This document shows, piece after piece, positions 1 to 8,364 of a DNA stretch of 43,376 bases. The stretch is from Gammaproteobacteria bacterium (GTDB lineage: Bacteria; Pseudomonadota; Gammaproteobacteria; Steroidobacterales; Steroidobacteraceae). How positions within the stretch are numbered: the first letter of the stretch is position 1; each line of letters begins with the position of its first letter. Position numbers and translations under genes: made by a program. Location of the stretch: assembly GCA_016874235.1 (NCBI GenBank), contig VGUJ01000014.1:1-43376 (forward strand), in the 5' to 3' direction. The notes below the pieces were generated by a model, which was not told the DNA's origin, made no database searches, and saw only the letters and a program-made list of their open reading frames with translations.

Positions 1-494
1 TCGGTGGCCTGCGTCGAGCGACCGGGCTCGAGCATGCGGAAGTGGTGCGCCGCGAGGGAGCGCCTATTCCGCTGAAGCCGCTGCGCCGTTGGGATAACGG
101 CCGAGACGTGCTCGTGACCGGAGATGCCGCCGGTGTCGTCGCGCCGGCATCGGGCGAAGGAATCTACTATGCGATGGCCTGCGGGCGCATGGCTGCGCTC
201 GCGGTCGATAAGTGCCTGCTCACGCGTAACGCCCATGCCTTGCGCGAGGCACGACGCGACTTCATGCGGGCTCACGGGCGAGTGTTTTGGGTGCTCGGAT
301 TGTTGCAGCGGTTCTGGTACGTGAGTGACCAGCGACGCGAACGTTTCGTCAAAATGTGCCGGGATCCGGATGTGCAGCGCCTGACTTGGGAGGCGTACAT
401 GCACAAACAGCTCGTCCGCAAGAGCCCGATGGCGCACCTCCGAGTGTTTTTTAAAGACGTCGCTCACCTCCTCGGTATCGCCAAAGCCGCTTGA
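1..494 (+). CDS. Geranylgeranyl reductase family FAD-dependent oxidoreductase, 3' part
   Basis: Only the last 163 residues are present; the frame is open to the window edge (first full codon at base 3). The motif GDAAGVVAPASGEGIYYAM is the flavin-binding signature of the geranylgeranyl reductase family (BchP/ChlP and relatives), which saturate prenyl chains of chlorophylls, quinones or lipids using FAD and a reduced cofactor. The tail after it (RDFMRAHGRVFWVLGLLQRF) also resembles this family. The substrate cannot be told from this piece: no bacteriochlorophyll or carotenoid gene is visible nearby, so a role in quinone or other isoprenoid reduction is as likely as one in photopigments. A small membrane protein gene starts 7 bases after the stop and is probably co-transcribed. 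The call as a family member is firm; the exact reaction is not. Confidence 0.8.
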   Translation, partial: GGLRRATGLEHAEVVRREGAPIPLKPLRRWDNGRDVLVTGDAAGVVAPASGEGIYYAMACGRMAALAVDKCLLTRNAHALREARRDFMRAHGRVFWVLGLLQRFWYVSDQRRERFVKMCRDPDVQRLTWEAYMHKQLVRKSPMAHLRVFFKDVAHLLGIAKAA

Positions 495-501
495 TCCTGC
501 A

Positions 502-801
502 GTGATCGACTGGGTTATCAGCGGCATCGAAACCGGCAGTCTGCCTCGGCTCATTGCGGGACTCGTCGTCCTCGAAGGCGTTTTTCTCGTTTGGCTGTGG
601 CGCGCGCGTAATCTCGGCATTGCCCCCCGGGCGATCCTCGGCAATCTCGCTTCAGGTGCCTGTTTGATGCTGGCCGTGAGCGCCGCGCTCGCGAGTGCCC
701 CCTGGTGGGATTTGGCGATCTTGCTGCTGCTTTCGCTGGTGGCGCATCTGGTGGATCTGGCGCTGCGGTGGCGGGGCGGTAAAACTCCGCCGACGGACTA
801 G
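502..801 (+). CDS. Small hydrophobic membrane protein, unknown function
   Basis: This 99-residue protein begins with GTG 7 bases after the preceding stop, which suggests translational coupling to the flavoprotein gene; no clear Shine-Dalgarno is seen. Hydrophobic segments lie at about residues 15-33, 45-65 and 68-87, so it probably spans the inner membrane three times, and the C-terminus is short and charged. I do not recognise a family. Its position behind a geranylgeranyl-reductase-type gene suggests a linked role in isoprenoid or membrane metabolism, but this is inference from proximity only. Confidence 0.6.
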   Translation: MIDWVISGIETGSLPRLIAGLVVLEGVFLVWLWRARNLGIAPRAILGNLASGACLMLAVSAALASAPWWDLAILLLLSLVAHLVDLALRWRGGKTPPTD

Positions 802-886
802 CCGTCACCAAGTCGAATCCGTTGTAAAACTTGGTTAATATTGGCCTCGGTGCGGACTGATCAACAAAGACTTTTGGAGGGTCCTT

Positions 887-3811
887 ATGTCGTTCAAACG
901 CAGAGCAGCGGTCAGCGCGTTCGTCGCAAGCATGGTCCTGAGTAGCGCGGTGTGGTCGCAGCAGACCGCAGGCTCATCCGGGGCGGATGACGACCGTCGT
1001 CTCGAGACCGTCGTCGTGACGGGTTCGAGCATCAAGCGCAAGGTCACCGAGAGTGCCCTGCCCATTCAGGTGTTGAGCACCGAAGACATTCGACGCGAGG
1101 GCATCAACAGCCCCGAACAGCTCATCAGTTACCTCAACTCGAACGGCAACGGACTCGACAACCTCGCCTCCAATGCGGACGTTGTCGGTGGTGCGCAACG
1201 CGGCAACAACGGCGCCTCATCGGCCAACCTGCGTGGTCAAGGCTCGGCTGCGACGCTCATCCTGCTTAACGGTCGGCGCGTTGCGGCGCACGGTCTTAAC
1301 GGGGGTGCGGTCGACATCAATCAAATTCCGCTCGCAGCGATCGATCGAGTCGAAATTCTCAAAGACGGCGCTTCGGCCATCTACGGTACTGATGCCATTG
1401 GCGGCGTCATCAACTTCATCCTCAAAACCAACTATCAGGGCCTCACGGCCAACGCCTTCGGCGACGTGACGGATCTCGGCGGCGGTGCGATTTATCGCGC
1501 CTCGATCACGGGTGGAATCGGTGATGTGAAATCCGATGGATGGAACGTCATGGCCACGGTCTCGTATAACGATTTCCGCGAGCTGCGCGGCGACGCGCGT
1601 AGCTTCGTGAATACGTTCCAGCCGGAGCGCGGCGTCTCGGTCGATACGCGCGGCACGCCGTCCGCCACGATCCTGCCGCTCGGTGTGGGTCCCAATACGC
1701 CCTTGGGTACGATCATCAACTCGAGTGGGACGGCGCCGTTCTTGCCGGGTAGCACCACGATCCGTGCCTCGGGCGGTATCAATCCGCTCGATCTGCCGGG
1801 CGGGGGTGGCTGTAACCAGATCGATGGCATGCAGGCTTACGACACCAAACTCTGGAATTTCCCCGAAGCGGAATTTGCCTGTGCGTGGGATACCGGTCGT
1901 GCGGCGGTGTTGCAGCAGCCCATCGAAACCATCAATTTCGTGAGCCGCGGTGTGTTGCAGCTCGGCGCGCACCAAATCGCGGCCGAGATCACCGGCTCGA
2001 CGGCAGACTCGGCCAAACGCTTCTCGAACCTGCAGCTCACGCCGAACACGAGCACGCAGAACTACGCCTTCCCGCGCAATGCGGCCTCGCAAGCGGTGTA
2101 TGACCGCGTCTTCAATCAGCTCGTGGCGGTTTTCCCGACCCTCGAGGCTCGACGCGGACTGCCGATGTCCTATCGCTGGCGCTGCATCGAGTGTGGTCGA
2201 CGTGAAATCGAGACCACGACGGATACCGGTCGCGTTTTCCTGGGTGCGGACGGTCCGATCGGTTTCCTGAACGACTGGGAATACCGTACCGGCGCTTCGT
2301 ATGCGTATAGCGAAGCCGAGTCACAACTCGGAACAGGCTATTACTACCGCAACACGACGCGTGATGCGTCCGGCAGCATCATCGCCAACGGCATCATCGA
2401 CGCACTCAACACGGGCGTGATCAACCCCTTCCTGCGTCCGGGCGAGTCGCAATCACAGGCGGCGCTCGATCTCTTGAAGGGCGCCTCCGCCGAAGGTGTG
2501 ATCCTCTACGGCGGCAAGTTCTCGGTCACGCAAATCGATGCGTCGATGTCCGGTCCGCTCTTCTCCATGGGGACGGGCGATGTGCTCGCGGCCGTGGGCG
2601 TCGATTGGCGTAAAGAAGAATACCGATTTAACGGTGACCGACGCGCCGCTGCCGCTCGTCCGATCATCATCGCCGCGCCCTTCGACGACGGCAACGCGCT
2701 CGCGGGTGTCTCCCGTAACGTGAAGGCCGTGTACGGTGAAGTGATGGTGCCGCTGGTCACTGGAATGGAGCTCACCGCTGCCGTGCGTCGTGACGAGTAC
2801 GACGGCTTCGGCTCCACCGTCAATCCAAAGATTTCCGTGAAGTATCGTCCTGCGGATTTCGTGATGTTCCGCGGTTCCTACAACGAAGGGTTCCGCGTTC
2901 CTTCGTTTAACCAGATCTTCAATGCCTCCTCGCAGGCGCCGTACTCGGGCCGCGACATCGCCGATCCGGCCAAGTGCGTGGGGGGTCGCCCGGATGCCAC
3001 GAAGCCTGAATGTGCGGTCGTGCAGCCGACGATCATCCAGGGGGGCAAGCCCGATCTCGGACCGGAAGAGGCGGAGCAAGCGACTTTTGGCATCGTACTT
3101 GAAGCCAACGACTACTTCAGCGTGTCGGCGGACTGGTGGCGCGTCAATCGCATCGGTACGATCCAAATCCTCTCGTTGCAGCAGCTCGCAGACAACTACA
3201 CCACCTTCAGCGATCGCTATGGTCGCGGCGCCTCGGGCAACCTAATTTCGATCGACCAGCGTTGGGTCAACGCGGGTGAATCGAAGACGCGGGGTCTCGA
3301 ACTTGCGATGCGTCTGCGTGGTGAGGCGTGGGGCGGCAACTGGAGTGCCGGACTCGACGGCACGAAGATGCTCCAAAAGCGCTCGCGTATCGCGCCGAGT
3401 CTGCCGCTCGGACGCAGCGAAATCGGACTCTTCACGTTCGCCGGTGATCTCGGGCTCGATTGGAAGCACAACGCGTACTTCACGTTCACCCGCGGTGACT
3501 GGAGCGCGTCGATTTCGCAGATCTATCGTTCGAGCTACCTCAACCAGGAATTGCCGGGCGTGACGGCCGGCATCGTGTCGCCGCCGAATCTCGACCGTTT
3601 CGTCGACACGTACATCACCTACAACGCGTCGGTGACGTGGAAAGGCTTCGATGGTTTGACGGTGACCGCCGGCATCAAGAACCTCCTCAACAAGGATCCG
3701 CCGTTCGCCATCACCTACGACAGCAACTTTGGCTCGGGCAGTTCGTGGGAGCCACGCGTGGCAGACCCGCGTAATCGGAGCTTCACGCTGTTGATGGAGT
3801 ACAAGTTCTAA
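887..3811 (+). CDS. TonB-dependent outer-membrane receptor
   Basis: This 974-residue protein has a signal peptide (cleavage probably after AVWSQ, around residue 25). An N-terminal plug domain follows (ETVVVTGSSIKRK, then LLNGRRV and VEILKDGASAIYGTDAIGGVINF at about residues 42-180) and then a long beta-barrel that ends in an aromatic residue (LLMEYKF), as outer-membrane proteins do. Family members import large or scarce ligands using TonB-ExbBD energy. The start is supported by GGAGG about 8 bases before ATG. Two regions are rich in cysteine for a barrel: a pair at about residues 308 and 331, and CIEC near 436. The ligand is unknown; neither neighbour points to one. A strong terminator follows directly, so the gene is probably monocistronic. 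Confidence 0.9.
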   Translation: MSFKRRAAVSAFVASMVLSSAVWSQQTAGSSGADDDRRLETVVVTGSSIKRKVTESALPIQVLSTEDIRREGINSPEQLISYLNSNGNGLDNLASNADVVGGAQRGNNGASSANLRGQGSAATLILLNGRRVAAHGLNGGAVDINQIPLAAIDRVEILKDGASAIYGTDAIGGVINFILKTNYQGLTANAFGDVTDLGGGAIYRASITGGIGDVKSDGWNVMATVSYNDFRELRGDARSFVNTFQPERGVSVDTRGTPSATILPLGVGPNTPLGTIINSSGTAPFLPGSTTIRASGGINPLDLPGGGGCNQIDGMQAYDTKLWNFPEAEFACAWDTGRAAVLQQPIETINFVSRGVLQLGAHQIAAEITGSTADSAKRFSNLQLTPNTSTQNYAFPRNAASQAVYDRVFNQLVAVFPTLEARRGLPMSYRWRCIECGRREIETTTDTGRVFLGADGPIGFLNDWEYRTGASYAYSEAESQLGTGYYYRNTTRDASGSIIANGIIDALNTGVINPFLRPGESQSQAALDLLKGASAEGVILYGGKFSVTQIDASMSGPLFSMGTGDVLAAVGVDWRKEEYRFNGDRRAAAARPIIIAAPFDDGNALAGVSRNVKAVYGEVMVPLVTGMELTAAVRRDEYDGFGSTVNPKISVKYRPADFVMFRGSYNEGFRVPSFNQIFNASSQAPYSGRDIADPAKCVGGRPDATKPECAVVQPTIIQGGKPDLGPEEAEQATFGIVLEANDYFSVSADWWRVNRIGTIQILSLQQLADNYTTFSDRYGRGASGNLISIDQRWVNAGESKTRGLELAMRLRGEAWGGNWSAGLDGTKMLQKRSRIAPSLPLGRSEIGLFTFAGDLGLDWKHNAYFTFTRGDWSASISQIYRSSYLNQELPGVTAGIVSPPNLDRFVDTYITYNASVTWKGFDGLTVTAGIKNLLNKDPPFAITYDSNFGSGSSWEPRVADPRNRSFTLLMEYKF

Positions 3812-3835
3812 GTCGACGATTGATTTCGACACACA

Positions 3836-3873
3836 ACGCCGGCGCGGCTCTTCAGTCACGCCGGCGTTTTTTT
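3836..3873 (+). terminator. Rho-independent terminator after the TonB-dependent receptor gene
   Basis: The arms ACGCCGGCG (3836-3844) and CGCCGGCGT (3859-3867) form a perfect 9-bp GC-rich stem around a 14-base loop. A run of seven T residues (3867-3873) follows. It sits 25 bases after the receptor stop and just before the convergent PhzF-family gene, where it would end receptor transcription. Confidence 0.9.
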
Positions 3874-3884
3874 GGGTCGGCCTT

Positions 3885-4790
3885 TCAGGGGAGGGTGATC
3901 GTCGTCTCAAAGACCATCGCTGCACTGCCGATGATCCAGACGCCTGCGAGGGCGTTGTCCTTGAACTCGAGATCGACGTCGACCCGGCCGGGGCGATTCA
4001 TGAACTGACCCTGAGCACCCGAAAAATGGGCGTGGCCACCCTCACGCTTCAGCAGATCATGGTGAAGCAGATAGGCACCGAGGAGTCCGTGAGCGTTGCC
4101 GGAGACCGGATCTTCCGGAATTCCAATCGACGGGCAGAACATCCTCGACTGCGTCAGACAGCCCTCGACGTCCGACTCGAGCGTGAATACGAAATGTCCC
4201 GATGCGCCAAGTTGCGCGGAAAGCGTTGTCAGGCGGTTGAAGTCGGGTTTGAGTTGTTTCAGTTGTTGTGTGCCGCGCACGCCAATCAGCAGTCGATTAC
4301 CCGCCGAGCCGACGATACGCATCTCACAACGTGGGTCGAGATCCGCGCTGGAGAGGGCGAGGGCATCGAGCACGGCGAGTCGCTCGCGTGCGTTCAGTTC
4401 GCGACCGAGGATCGGTGCAGGCTGGCGCACGGCGATACGTCGATCGGGCCCGCCACCCCGAATTTCGACGTCTACCAAGCCCGCCTTTTGACGCTGACGA
4501 AGCCGGCGTGGAGATCCAGCGACTGCCGAGAGCACGTACTGCGTCGCAATCGTCGCATGCCCCACAAATGAGGATTCGGTGCGTGGCGTGAAGAAACGCA
4601 CCCGAACGTCATGATCGTCCCCTTCCGGAGGCAAGACGAACGCGGTATCGCCGTTGTTGAGCTCACGCGCGATGGCCAGCATTTCGTCATCGCTCAGGAC
4701 CTCCGCGCCCAACACCACTCCCGCGGGGTTACCGGTGAAGAGGTCTTGAGTGAAGGCGTCGACTTGGAAAACTTTGATCGATCTGGGCAT
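3885..4790 (-). CDS. PhzF-family isomerase/epimerase
   Basis: This 301-residue protein has the family's typical length and landmarks: FQVDAFTQDLFTGNPAGVV at the N-terminus, FFTPRTESSFVGHATIAT at about residues 66-83, and EDPVSGNAHGLLGAYL in the second half. The fold is a duplicated diaminopimelate-epimerase-like barrel, and characterised PhzF isomerises dihydro-hydroxyanthranilate in phenazine synthesis. No other phenazine genes are visible, so this is better called a family member of unknown substrate. The position usually occupied by the catalytic Glu (SET-type motif) reads NNGDTAFV, with Asp at residue 48. The ATG at 4790 has GGAG about 10 bases upstream. The gene converges on the receptor gene and diverges from the thiamine operon. 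Confidence 0.88.
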   Translation of the reverse strand: MPRSIKVFQVDAFTQDLFTGNPAGVVLGAEVLSDDEMLAIARELNNGDTAFVLPPEGDDHDVRVRFFTPRTESSFVGHATIATQYVLSAVAGSPRRLRQRQKAGLVDVEIRGGGPDRRIAVRQPAPILGRELNARERLAVLDALALSSADLDPRCEMRIVGSAGNRLLIGVRGTQQLKQLKPDFNRLTTLSAQLGASGHFVFTLESDVEGCLTQSRMFCPSIGIPEDPVSGNAHGLLGAYLLHHDLLKREGGHAHFSGAQGQFMNRPGRVDVDLEFKDNALAGVWIIGSAAMVFETTITLP

Positions 4791-4928
4791 CGAGCGCGAA
4801 CTCCAGAGGCCTGCAGACTGACTGCGAGGGGCGCGATTGTAGGGAAGAGGAGGGTCCGGGTCACCCCTTTTGATTAACGGGGGCTCAGCGCTCTTGCAAA
4901 CCCCTGATTCGCATGGAGAATACGAGGG

Positions 4929-5019
4929 ACCTTGGGGTGGTCCGGAAGGACCTGAGATGCCGCATGGGGCGGCAAACCCGTTGAACCTGATCCGGTTAGT
5001 ACCGGCGGAGGGACTAGGT
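4929..5019 (+). promoter_or_regulatory. TPP riboswitch (THI element)
   Basis: All core parts of the thiamin pyrophosphate aptamer are visible. P1 is ACCTT (4929-4933) with AGGT (5016-5019). P2 is GGTCC/GGACC (4939-4943/4948-4952). The conserved CTGAGA lies at 4952-4957, and a P3-like stem GCCGC/GCGGC at 4959-4963/4969-4973. Next comes ACCCGTTGAACCTGATCCGG (from about 4976) with the CCGG/CCGG stem (4992-4995/5002-5005), then CGGAGGGA. The Shine-Dalgarno GGAGGGA (5007-5013) is part of the aptamer core, and the GTG start (5018) lies in the 3' strand of P1. TPP binding should therefore block ribosome entry directly. The downstream genes are a receptor, a PnuT permease and a thiamine-kinase-like protein, which fits. 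Confidence 0.95.
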
Positions 5020-7057
5020 GAACGTCAGATTACTTCCCGCCTTTCTTTCTTTGATCACCCTGTTGGCGACGACTGTCGCCATCGCGTCCGAATTGGAAGA
5101 GGTGGTCATTACCGCGACCCTAAGACCGCAATCCCCCCTCTCTCTGGCCACGAGCGCGACGGTGATCGACTCCACCACCTTGCGCGAGACGGGCGTTCAA
5201 CATCTCCAAGACGTGTTACCCCTCGTGCCCAACTTGAACTGGGCGTCCGGAACCTCTCGGCCTCGATACTTCCAATTGCGAGGGATCGGCGAAAGCGATC
5301 AGTGGCAGGGGGCACCCAATCCCTCCGTGGGATTTTTAATCGATGGTATGGATTTCTCTGGCATCGGTATGCCCGCGACGCTCGTCGATCTCGGCCAAGT
5401 CGAGGTGCTGCGCGGGCCTCAGGGCACGACGCTGGGCGCCAGCGCGCTCGCGGGATTGATCAATGTGCGTACCCGGGCGCCGTCGACCGAAGAGACGCTT
5501 CGCCTAGAAGCGAGTGCAGGAGACTTCGGCGTGAATTCACTCGGGCTCATCGCGGGTGGTGCACTCGGCACGGACGATCGGTCGGCGTTTCGATTCGTTG
5601 CGCAAGGATTCCGCGGAGACGGCTCGCGCCGTAATGCGACGCTGTCGCGCGACGATACCAACGGACTCGACGAGCGTACGCTGCGATGGCGTAGTCAGCA
5701 TGGATTTGGAACAGGTTGGCAGGCTGATTTTTCTGCTTTGATCGTCGATGTCGACAATGGATTCGATGCGTTTTCAACAGACAATTCTCGAGTCACGCGA
5801 TCGGATGATCCAGGACGAGACCGACAGCGATCGCGAGGCGCATCGTTGACGTTACAGCACAAGGGTCATGAGACGGATTTTCGAAGTCTGACGGCTGTGG
5901 TCGATGCAGACATCCTCTATTCATTCGATGGGGATTGGGCAGCCGATGCGGACTATGACTTCACCTCGCGGTTCCTCCGCGATCGACAGACACTGTCACA
6001 AGATGTTCGCTGGTCTCGAGAGACGCGAGGTCTCACTCTGATCGGTGGCCTCTATGCGCAACGTTTGACGGAGGCGAACGATCAGCTCGATCTTTATGGC
6101 GGAGAGCTCTATCGCGCACTCGTCAGTGATTACGAGGCGGACTCCTTTGCAGGATATGCCAATGTCAGTCACTCACTGGCGTCGCGTTGGCACGCGAACG
6201 CGGGTCTGCGTGTGGAGAGGCGAAAGGCTCAGTACAGAGACACCGATGGAACGGATCTCTCGCCCGCCGAGACGATGATCGGCGGTAACGCCTCGATCGA
6301 GTATCGACCTGACGATCATCGCATGGCGTACCTTGCCGTGGCTCGGGGATACAAGGCAGGCGGTTTCAATATCGGTGTGGTGGTGCCAACCGATCGACGC
6401 GAGTTCGATGCGGAGTTACTGTACAGCCTCGAGGTCGGCTACAAGTTCGACGATGCCGTGCGCGGGCTGCGCTACGACTTCGCCATGTTTTACATGTGGC
6501 GCCGGGCTCAGCAAGTGAGTACGTCCGCCCAGATCGATCCGGGCGATCCACTTTCGTTTATCTATCTCACCGACAACGCCGCCCGAGGTACGAACCTCGG
6601 TTTGGAAGGGTCGGTATTGGCGAGCGTGTCGGAGTCGTGGTCAATCGGCGCAACCCTCGGCGTGTTGCGTACACGATTCGAAGACTATGTCGTCGCCGAT
6701 CAGGATTTTTCGGGGCGTGCACAGGCGCATGCGCCGAGCTACCAAGTCTCGATGTCGCTCGACTATCGACATCCGAGGGGGTGGTTCGCAAGATTCGATG
6801 CGCAGCGCGTGGCAGCTTTTTATTTTAGTGACAGCCACGATCAGCGCTCGAAACCCTATTCACTCGCCAACCTACGTGCGGGCTACGACGCGGGCTCCTG
6901 GCGGATCGACGCGTGGGTGCGCAATGTGCTTGATGAAGACTATGCGATGCGAGGTTTCTTCTTTGGCAATGAGCCGCCGGACTATCCGGACAAGCCCTAC
7001 GTACAACTGGCCGACCCCCGTTCCGTCGGGGTATCTGCTGTTTGGCAGGTGCGTTGA
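5018..7057 (+). CDS. TonB-dependent receptor, predicted thiamine outer-membrane transporter
   Basis: This 679-residue protein has a signal peptide (about residues 1-23, ending TVAIAS) and a TonB-box-like stretch ELEEVVITA. A plug domain follows (VEVLRGPQGTTLGASALAG near residue 130), then a beta-barrel. GTG at 5018 is the start because it follows GGAGGGA of the riboswitch. Control by a TPP riboswitch and adjacency to pnuT make thiamine or a thiamine phosphate the likely ligand, as known for riboswitch-controlled outer-membrane receptors linked to PnuT in other bacteria. Its stop is followed at once by the pnuT start. The central barrel coding region (about 5.7-6.2 kb) looks less GC-rich than its neighbours, perhaps a sign of separate history. 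Confidence 0.9.
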   Translation: MNVRLLPAFLSLITLLATTVAIASELEEVVITATLRPQSPLSLATSATVIDSTTLRETGVQHLQDVLPLVPNLNWASGTSRPRYFQLRGIGESDQWQGAPNPSVGFLIDGMDFSGIGMPATLVDLGQVEVLRGPQGTTLGASALAGLINVRTRAPSTEETLRLEASAGDFGVNSLGLIAGGALGTDDRSAFRFVAQGFRGDGSRRNATLSRDDTNGLDERTLRWRSQHGFGTGWQADFSALIVDVDNGFDAFSTDNSRVTRSDDPGRDRQRSRGASLTLQHKGHETDFRSLTAVVDADILYSFDGDWAADADYDFTSRFLRDRQTLSQDVRWSRETRGLTLIGGLYAQRLTEANDQLDLYGGELYRALVSDYEADSFAGYANVSHSLASRWHANAGLRVERRKAQYRDTDGTDLSPAETMIGGNASIEYRPDDHRMAYLAVARGYKAGGFNIGVVVPTDRREFDAELLYSLEVGYKFDDAVRGLRYDFAMFYMWRRAQQVSTSAQIDPGDPLSFIYLTDNAARGTNLGLEGSVLASVSESWSIGATLGVLRTRFEDYVVADQDFSGRAQAHAPSYQVSMSLDYRHPRGWFARFDAQRVAAFYFSDSHDQRSKPYSLANLRAGYDAGSWRIDAWVRNVLDEDYAMRGFFFGNEPPDYPDKPYVQLADPRSVGVSAVWQVR

Positions 7058-7654
7058 GTGAGTGCCTGGATCGAATACTTTGCGGTGGCCGCCGGCGTCG
7101 GTTACGCGCTGCTTGCGGTGCGCCGCATTCGTTGGGCCTGGGTGTTCGGCGGGGTGTCCTCCGCCTTACTTGCGCTGCTGGCGGCCCGGTCCTCGCTGCC
7201 GCTGCAGTCAGCGCTGCAGACGGTGTATGTCGGTATGGCGGTCTACGGCTTCTGGCAATGGAGCGTCTCGAAAAAAAAGGATGGACTGAGTGATCCGATA
7301 ACGGAGGGCTCACGCCGAGGGCCGGTGATCCGTCGCTGGCCGCTCTCTGCGCACGGGTGGGCACTCGCGGGTATCGCGCTCGCGTCACTCGTTCTCTCAC
7401 CGGCACTCGCGGAGACGACCGGTGCGAGCTGGCCTCGGCTTGATGCGGCCGTCACCTGCGCGAGCTTGCTCGCGACCTGGATGACCGCGCGGAGTGTGCT
7501 CGAGAACTGGCTGTACTGGTATGCGGTCAATGCCGCGTCGATGTTTCTCTATGGCGTGCAGGGGCTTTCTTTGGTCGCAGGCCTCTACGTGGTGTATTTC
7601 ATCATCGCTGTCTTCGGTTGGCGCGAATGGCTCGCGCAGTATCGTCGCCAGTGA
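7058..7654 (+). CDS. pnuT: PnuC-family permease, predicted thiamine transporter PnuT
   Basis: This 198-residue inner-membrane protein has about seven hydrophobic segments. The C-terminal family motif reads SVLENWLYWYAVNAASMFLY, followed by YVVYFIIAVFGWREW. PnuC-type proteins carry nicotinamide riboside, riboflavin or thiamine by facilitated diffusion, and trapping depends on phosphorylation inside the cell. The TPP riboswitch upstream and the kinase gene downstream argue for thiamine (PnuT type). GTG at 7058 directly follows the receptor stop codon. The stop overlaps the kinase start by four bases (GTGA), so the three genes are probably translated in series. Confidence 0.88.
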   Translation: MSAWIEYFAVAAGVGYALLAVRRIRWAWVFGGVSSALLALLAARSSLPLQSALQTVYVGMAVYGFWQWSVSKKKDGLSDPITEGSRRGPVIRRWPLSAHGWALAGIALASLVLSPALAETTGASWPRLDAAVTCASLLATWMTARSVLENWLYWYAVNAASMFLYGVQGLSLVAGLYVVYFIIAVFGWREWLAQYRRQ

Positions 7655-8364
7655 ATTCGATCAACCGAGTGACCGTACTGGAGGACGCCCGCGGGCGACT
7701 CATTCGTCGCGAGTGGGCATCGTCAGACCGGGCATATCAGCTCGGTATGGCGCCGGATAACGAAGTCGAGGCTCAGCGATTTGCGGCAGATAAGGGGCTT
7801 GCTCCGCCCGTGCTCGAGTACGACAGGACGCGACGCTTCATGATCATGCCCTTCATCGAAGGCGTGCCGCTCGAGGCGGATTGGTTCGAACGACCTGAGC
7901 GCCGTAGGGCGATGCAAGCATTGATTTCGAGGCTGCGCTCGATCGACTCAACGGAGTTGCCGACTCTTGATATCGGAGATCGCCTTCGTCAACTGCATGA
8001 CCGTCTCTCGCGAGTCGCACCGACGTGTGCCGAGCGGTATCAAGTCGAGGTTCGCGAGTGCATCGCTCAATTGGCGATGATCTCAAGCGCGGGGACAGTG
8101 CTCGTCCATGGCGATCTATCCTTCGAGAATGTGATTGTTCGTGAAGACCGATCGCTGTGCCTGATCGATTGGGAGTACGCTCATTGCGGACATCCGGATG
8201 AGGATCTTGCAGGCCTCGCGATCACGACACCCGGAATGGAAGAGTGGAGCCTCGCTCTCGAGGAGTTCCCCCTTCGTGTCCGTGCGAGACGGTTGCTCGA
8301 TGAGCTTTGGCGGCAACTCGCCGCCGCGCTGGCATCGGATGACCAACCCGGGCAAACTATGTGA
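7651..8364 (+). CDS. Phosphotransferase of the aminoglycoside/choline-kinase fold, predicted thiamine kinase
   Basis: With the GTG at 7651, which overlaps the pnuT stop as GTGA, the protein has 237 residues. A TTG 33 bases upstream is possible but overlaps pnuT more. The kinase signature VHGDLSFENVIV (Brenner-type catalytic loop, about residues 151-162) and the metal-binding LIDWEYAHCGHPDEDLA (about 170-186) are intact. Related enzymes include choline kinases and the thiamine kinase ThiK. Its place behind a PnuT permease under a TPP riboswitch suggests that it phosphorylates incoming thiamine and so traps it. The substrate is inferred from context; the fold call is secure. Confidence 0.82.
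   Translation: MNSINRVTVLEDARGRLIRREWASSDRAYQLGMAPDNEVEAQRFAADKGLAPPVLEYDRTRRFMIMPFIEGVPLEADWFERPERRRAMQALISRLRSIDSTELPTLDIGDRLRQLHDRLSRVAPTCAERYQVEVRECIAQLAMISSAGTVLVHGDLSFENVIVREDRSLCLIDWEYAHCGHPDEDLAGLAITTPGMEEWSLALEEFPLRVRARRLLDELWRQLAAALASDDQPGQTM

Noticed and set aside
1217-2092. A 291-codon frame antisense to the first TonB-dependent receptor
   Set aside because: It lies fully within the receptor gene and its translation is a typical GC-rich shadow.
4894-4923. Possible promoter before the TPP riboswitch (TTGCAA box)
   Set aside because: No acceptable -10 box lies at the right distance; the promoter must be here but cannot be placed.
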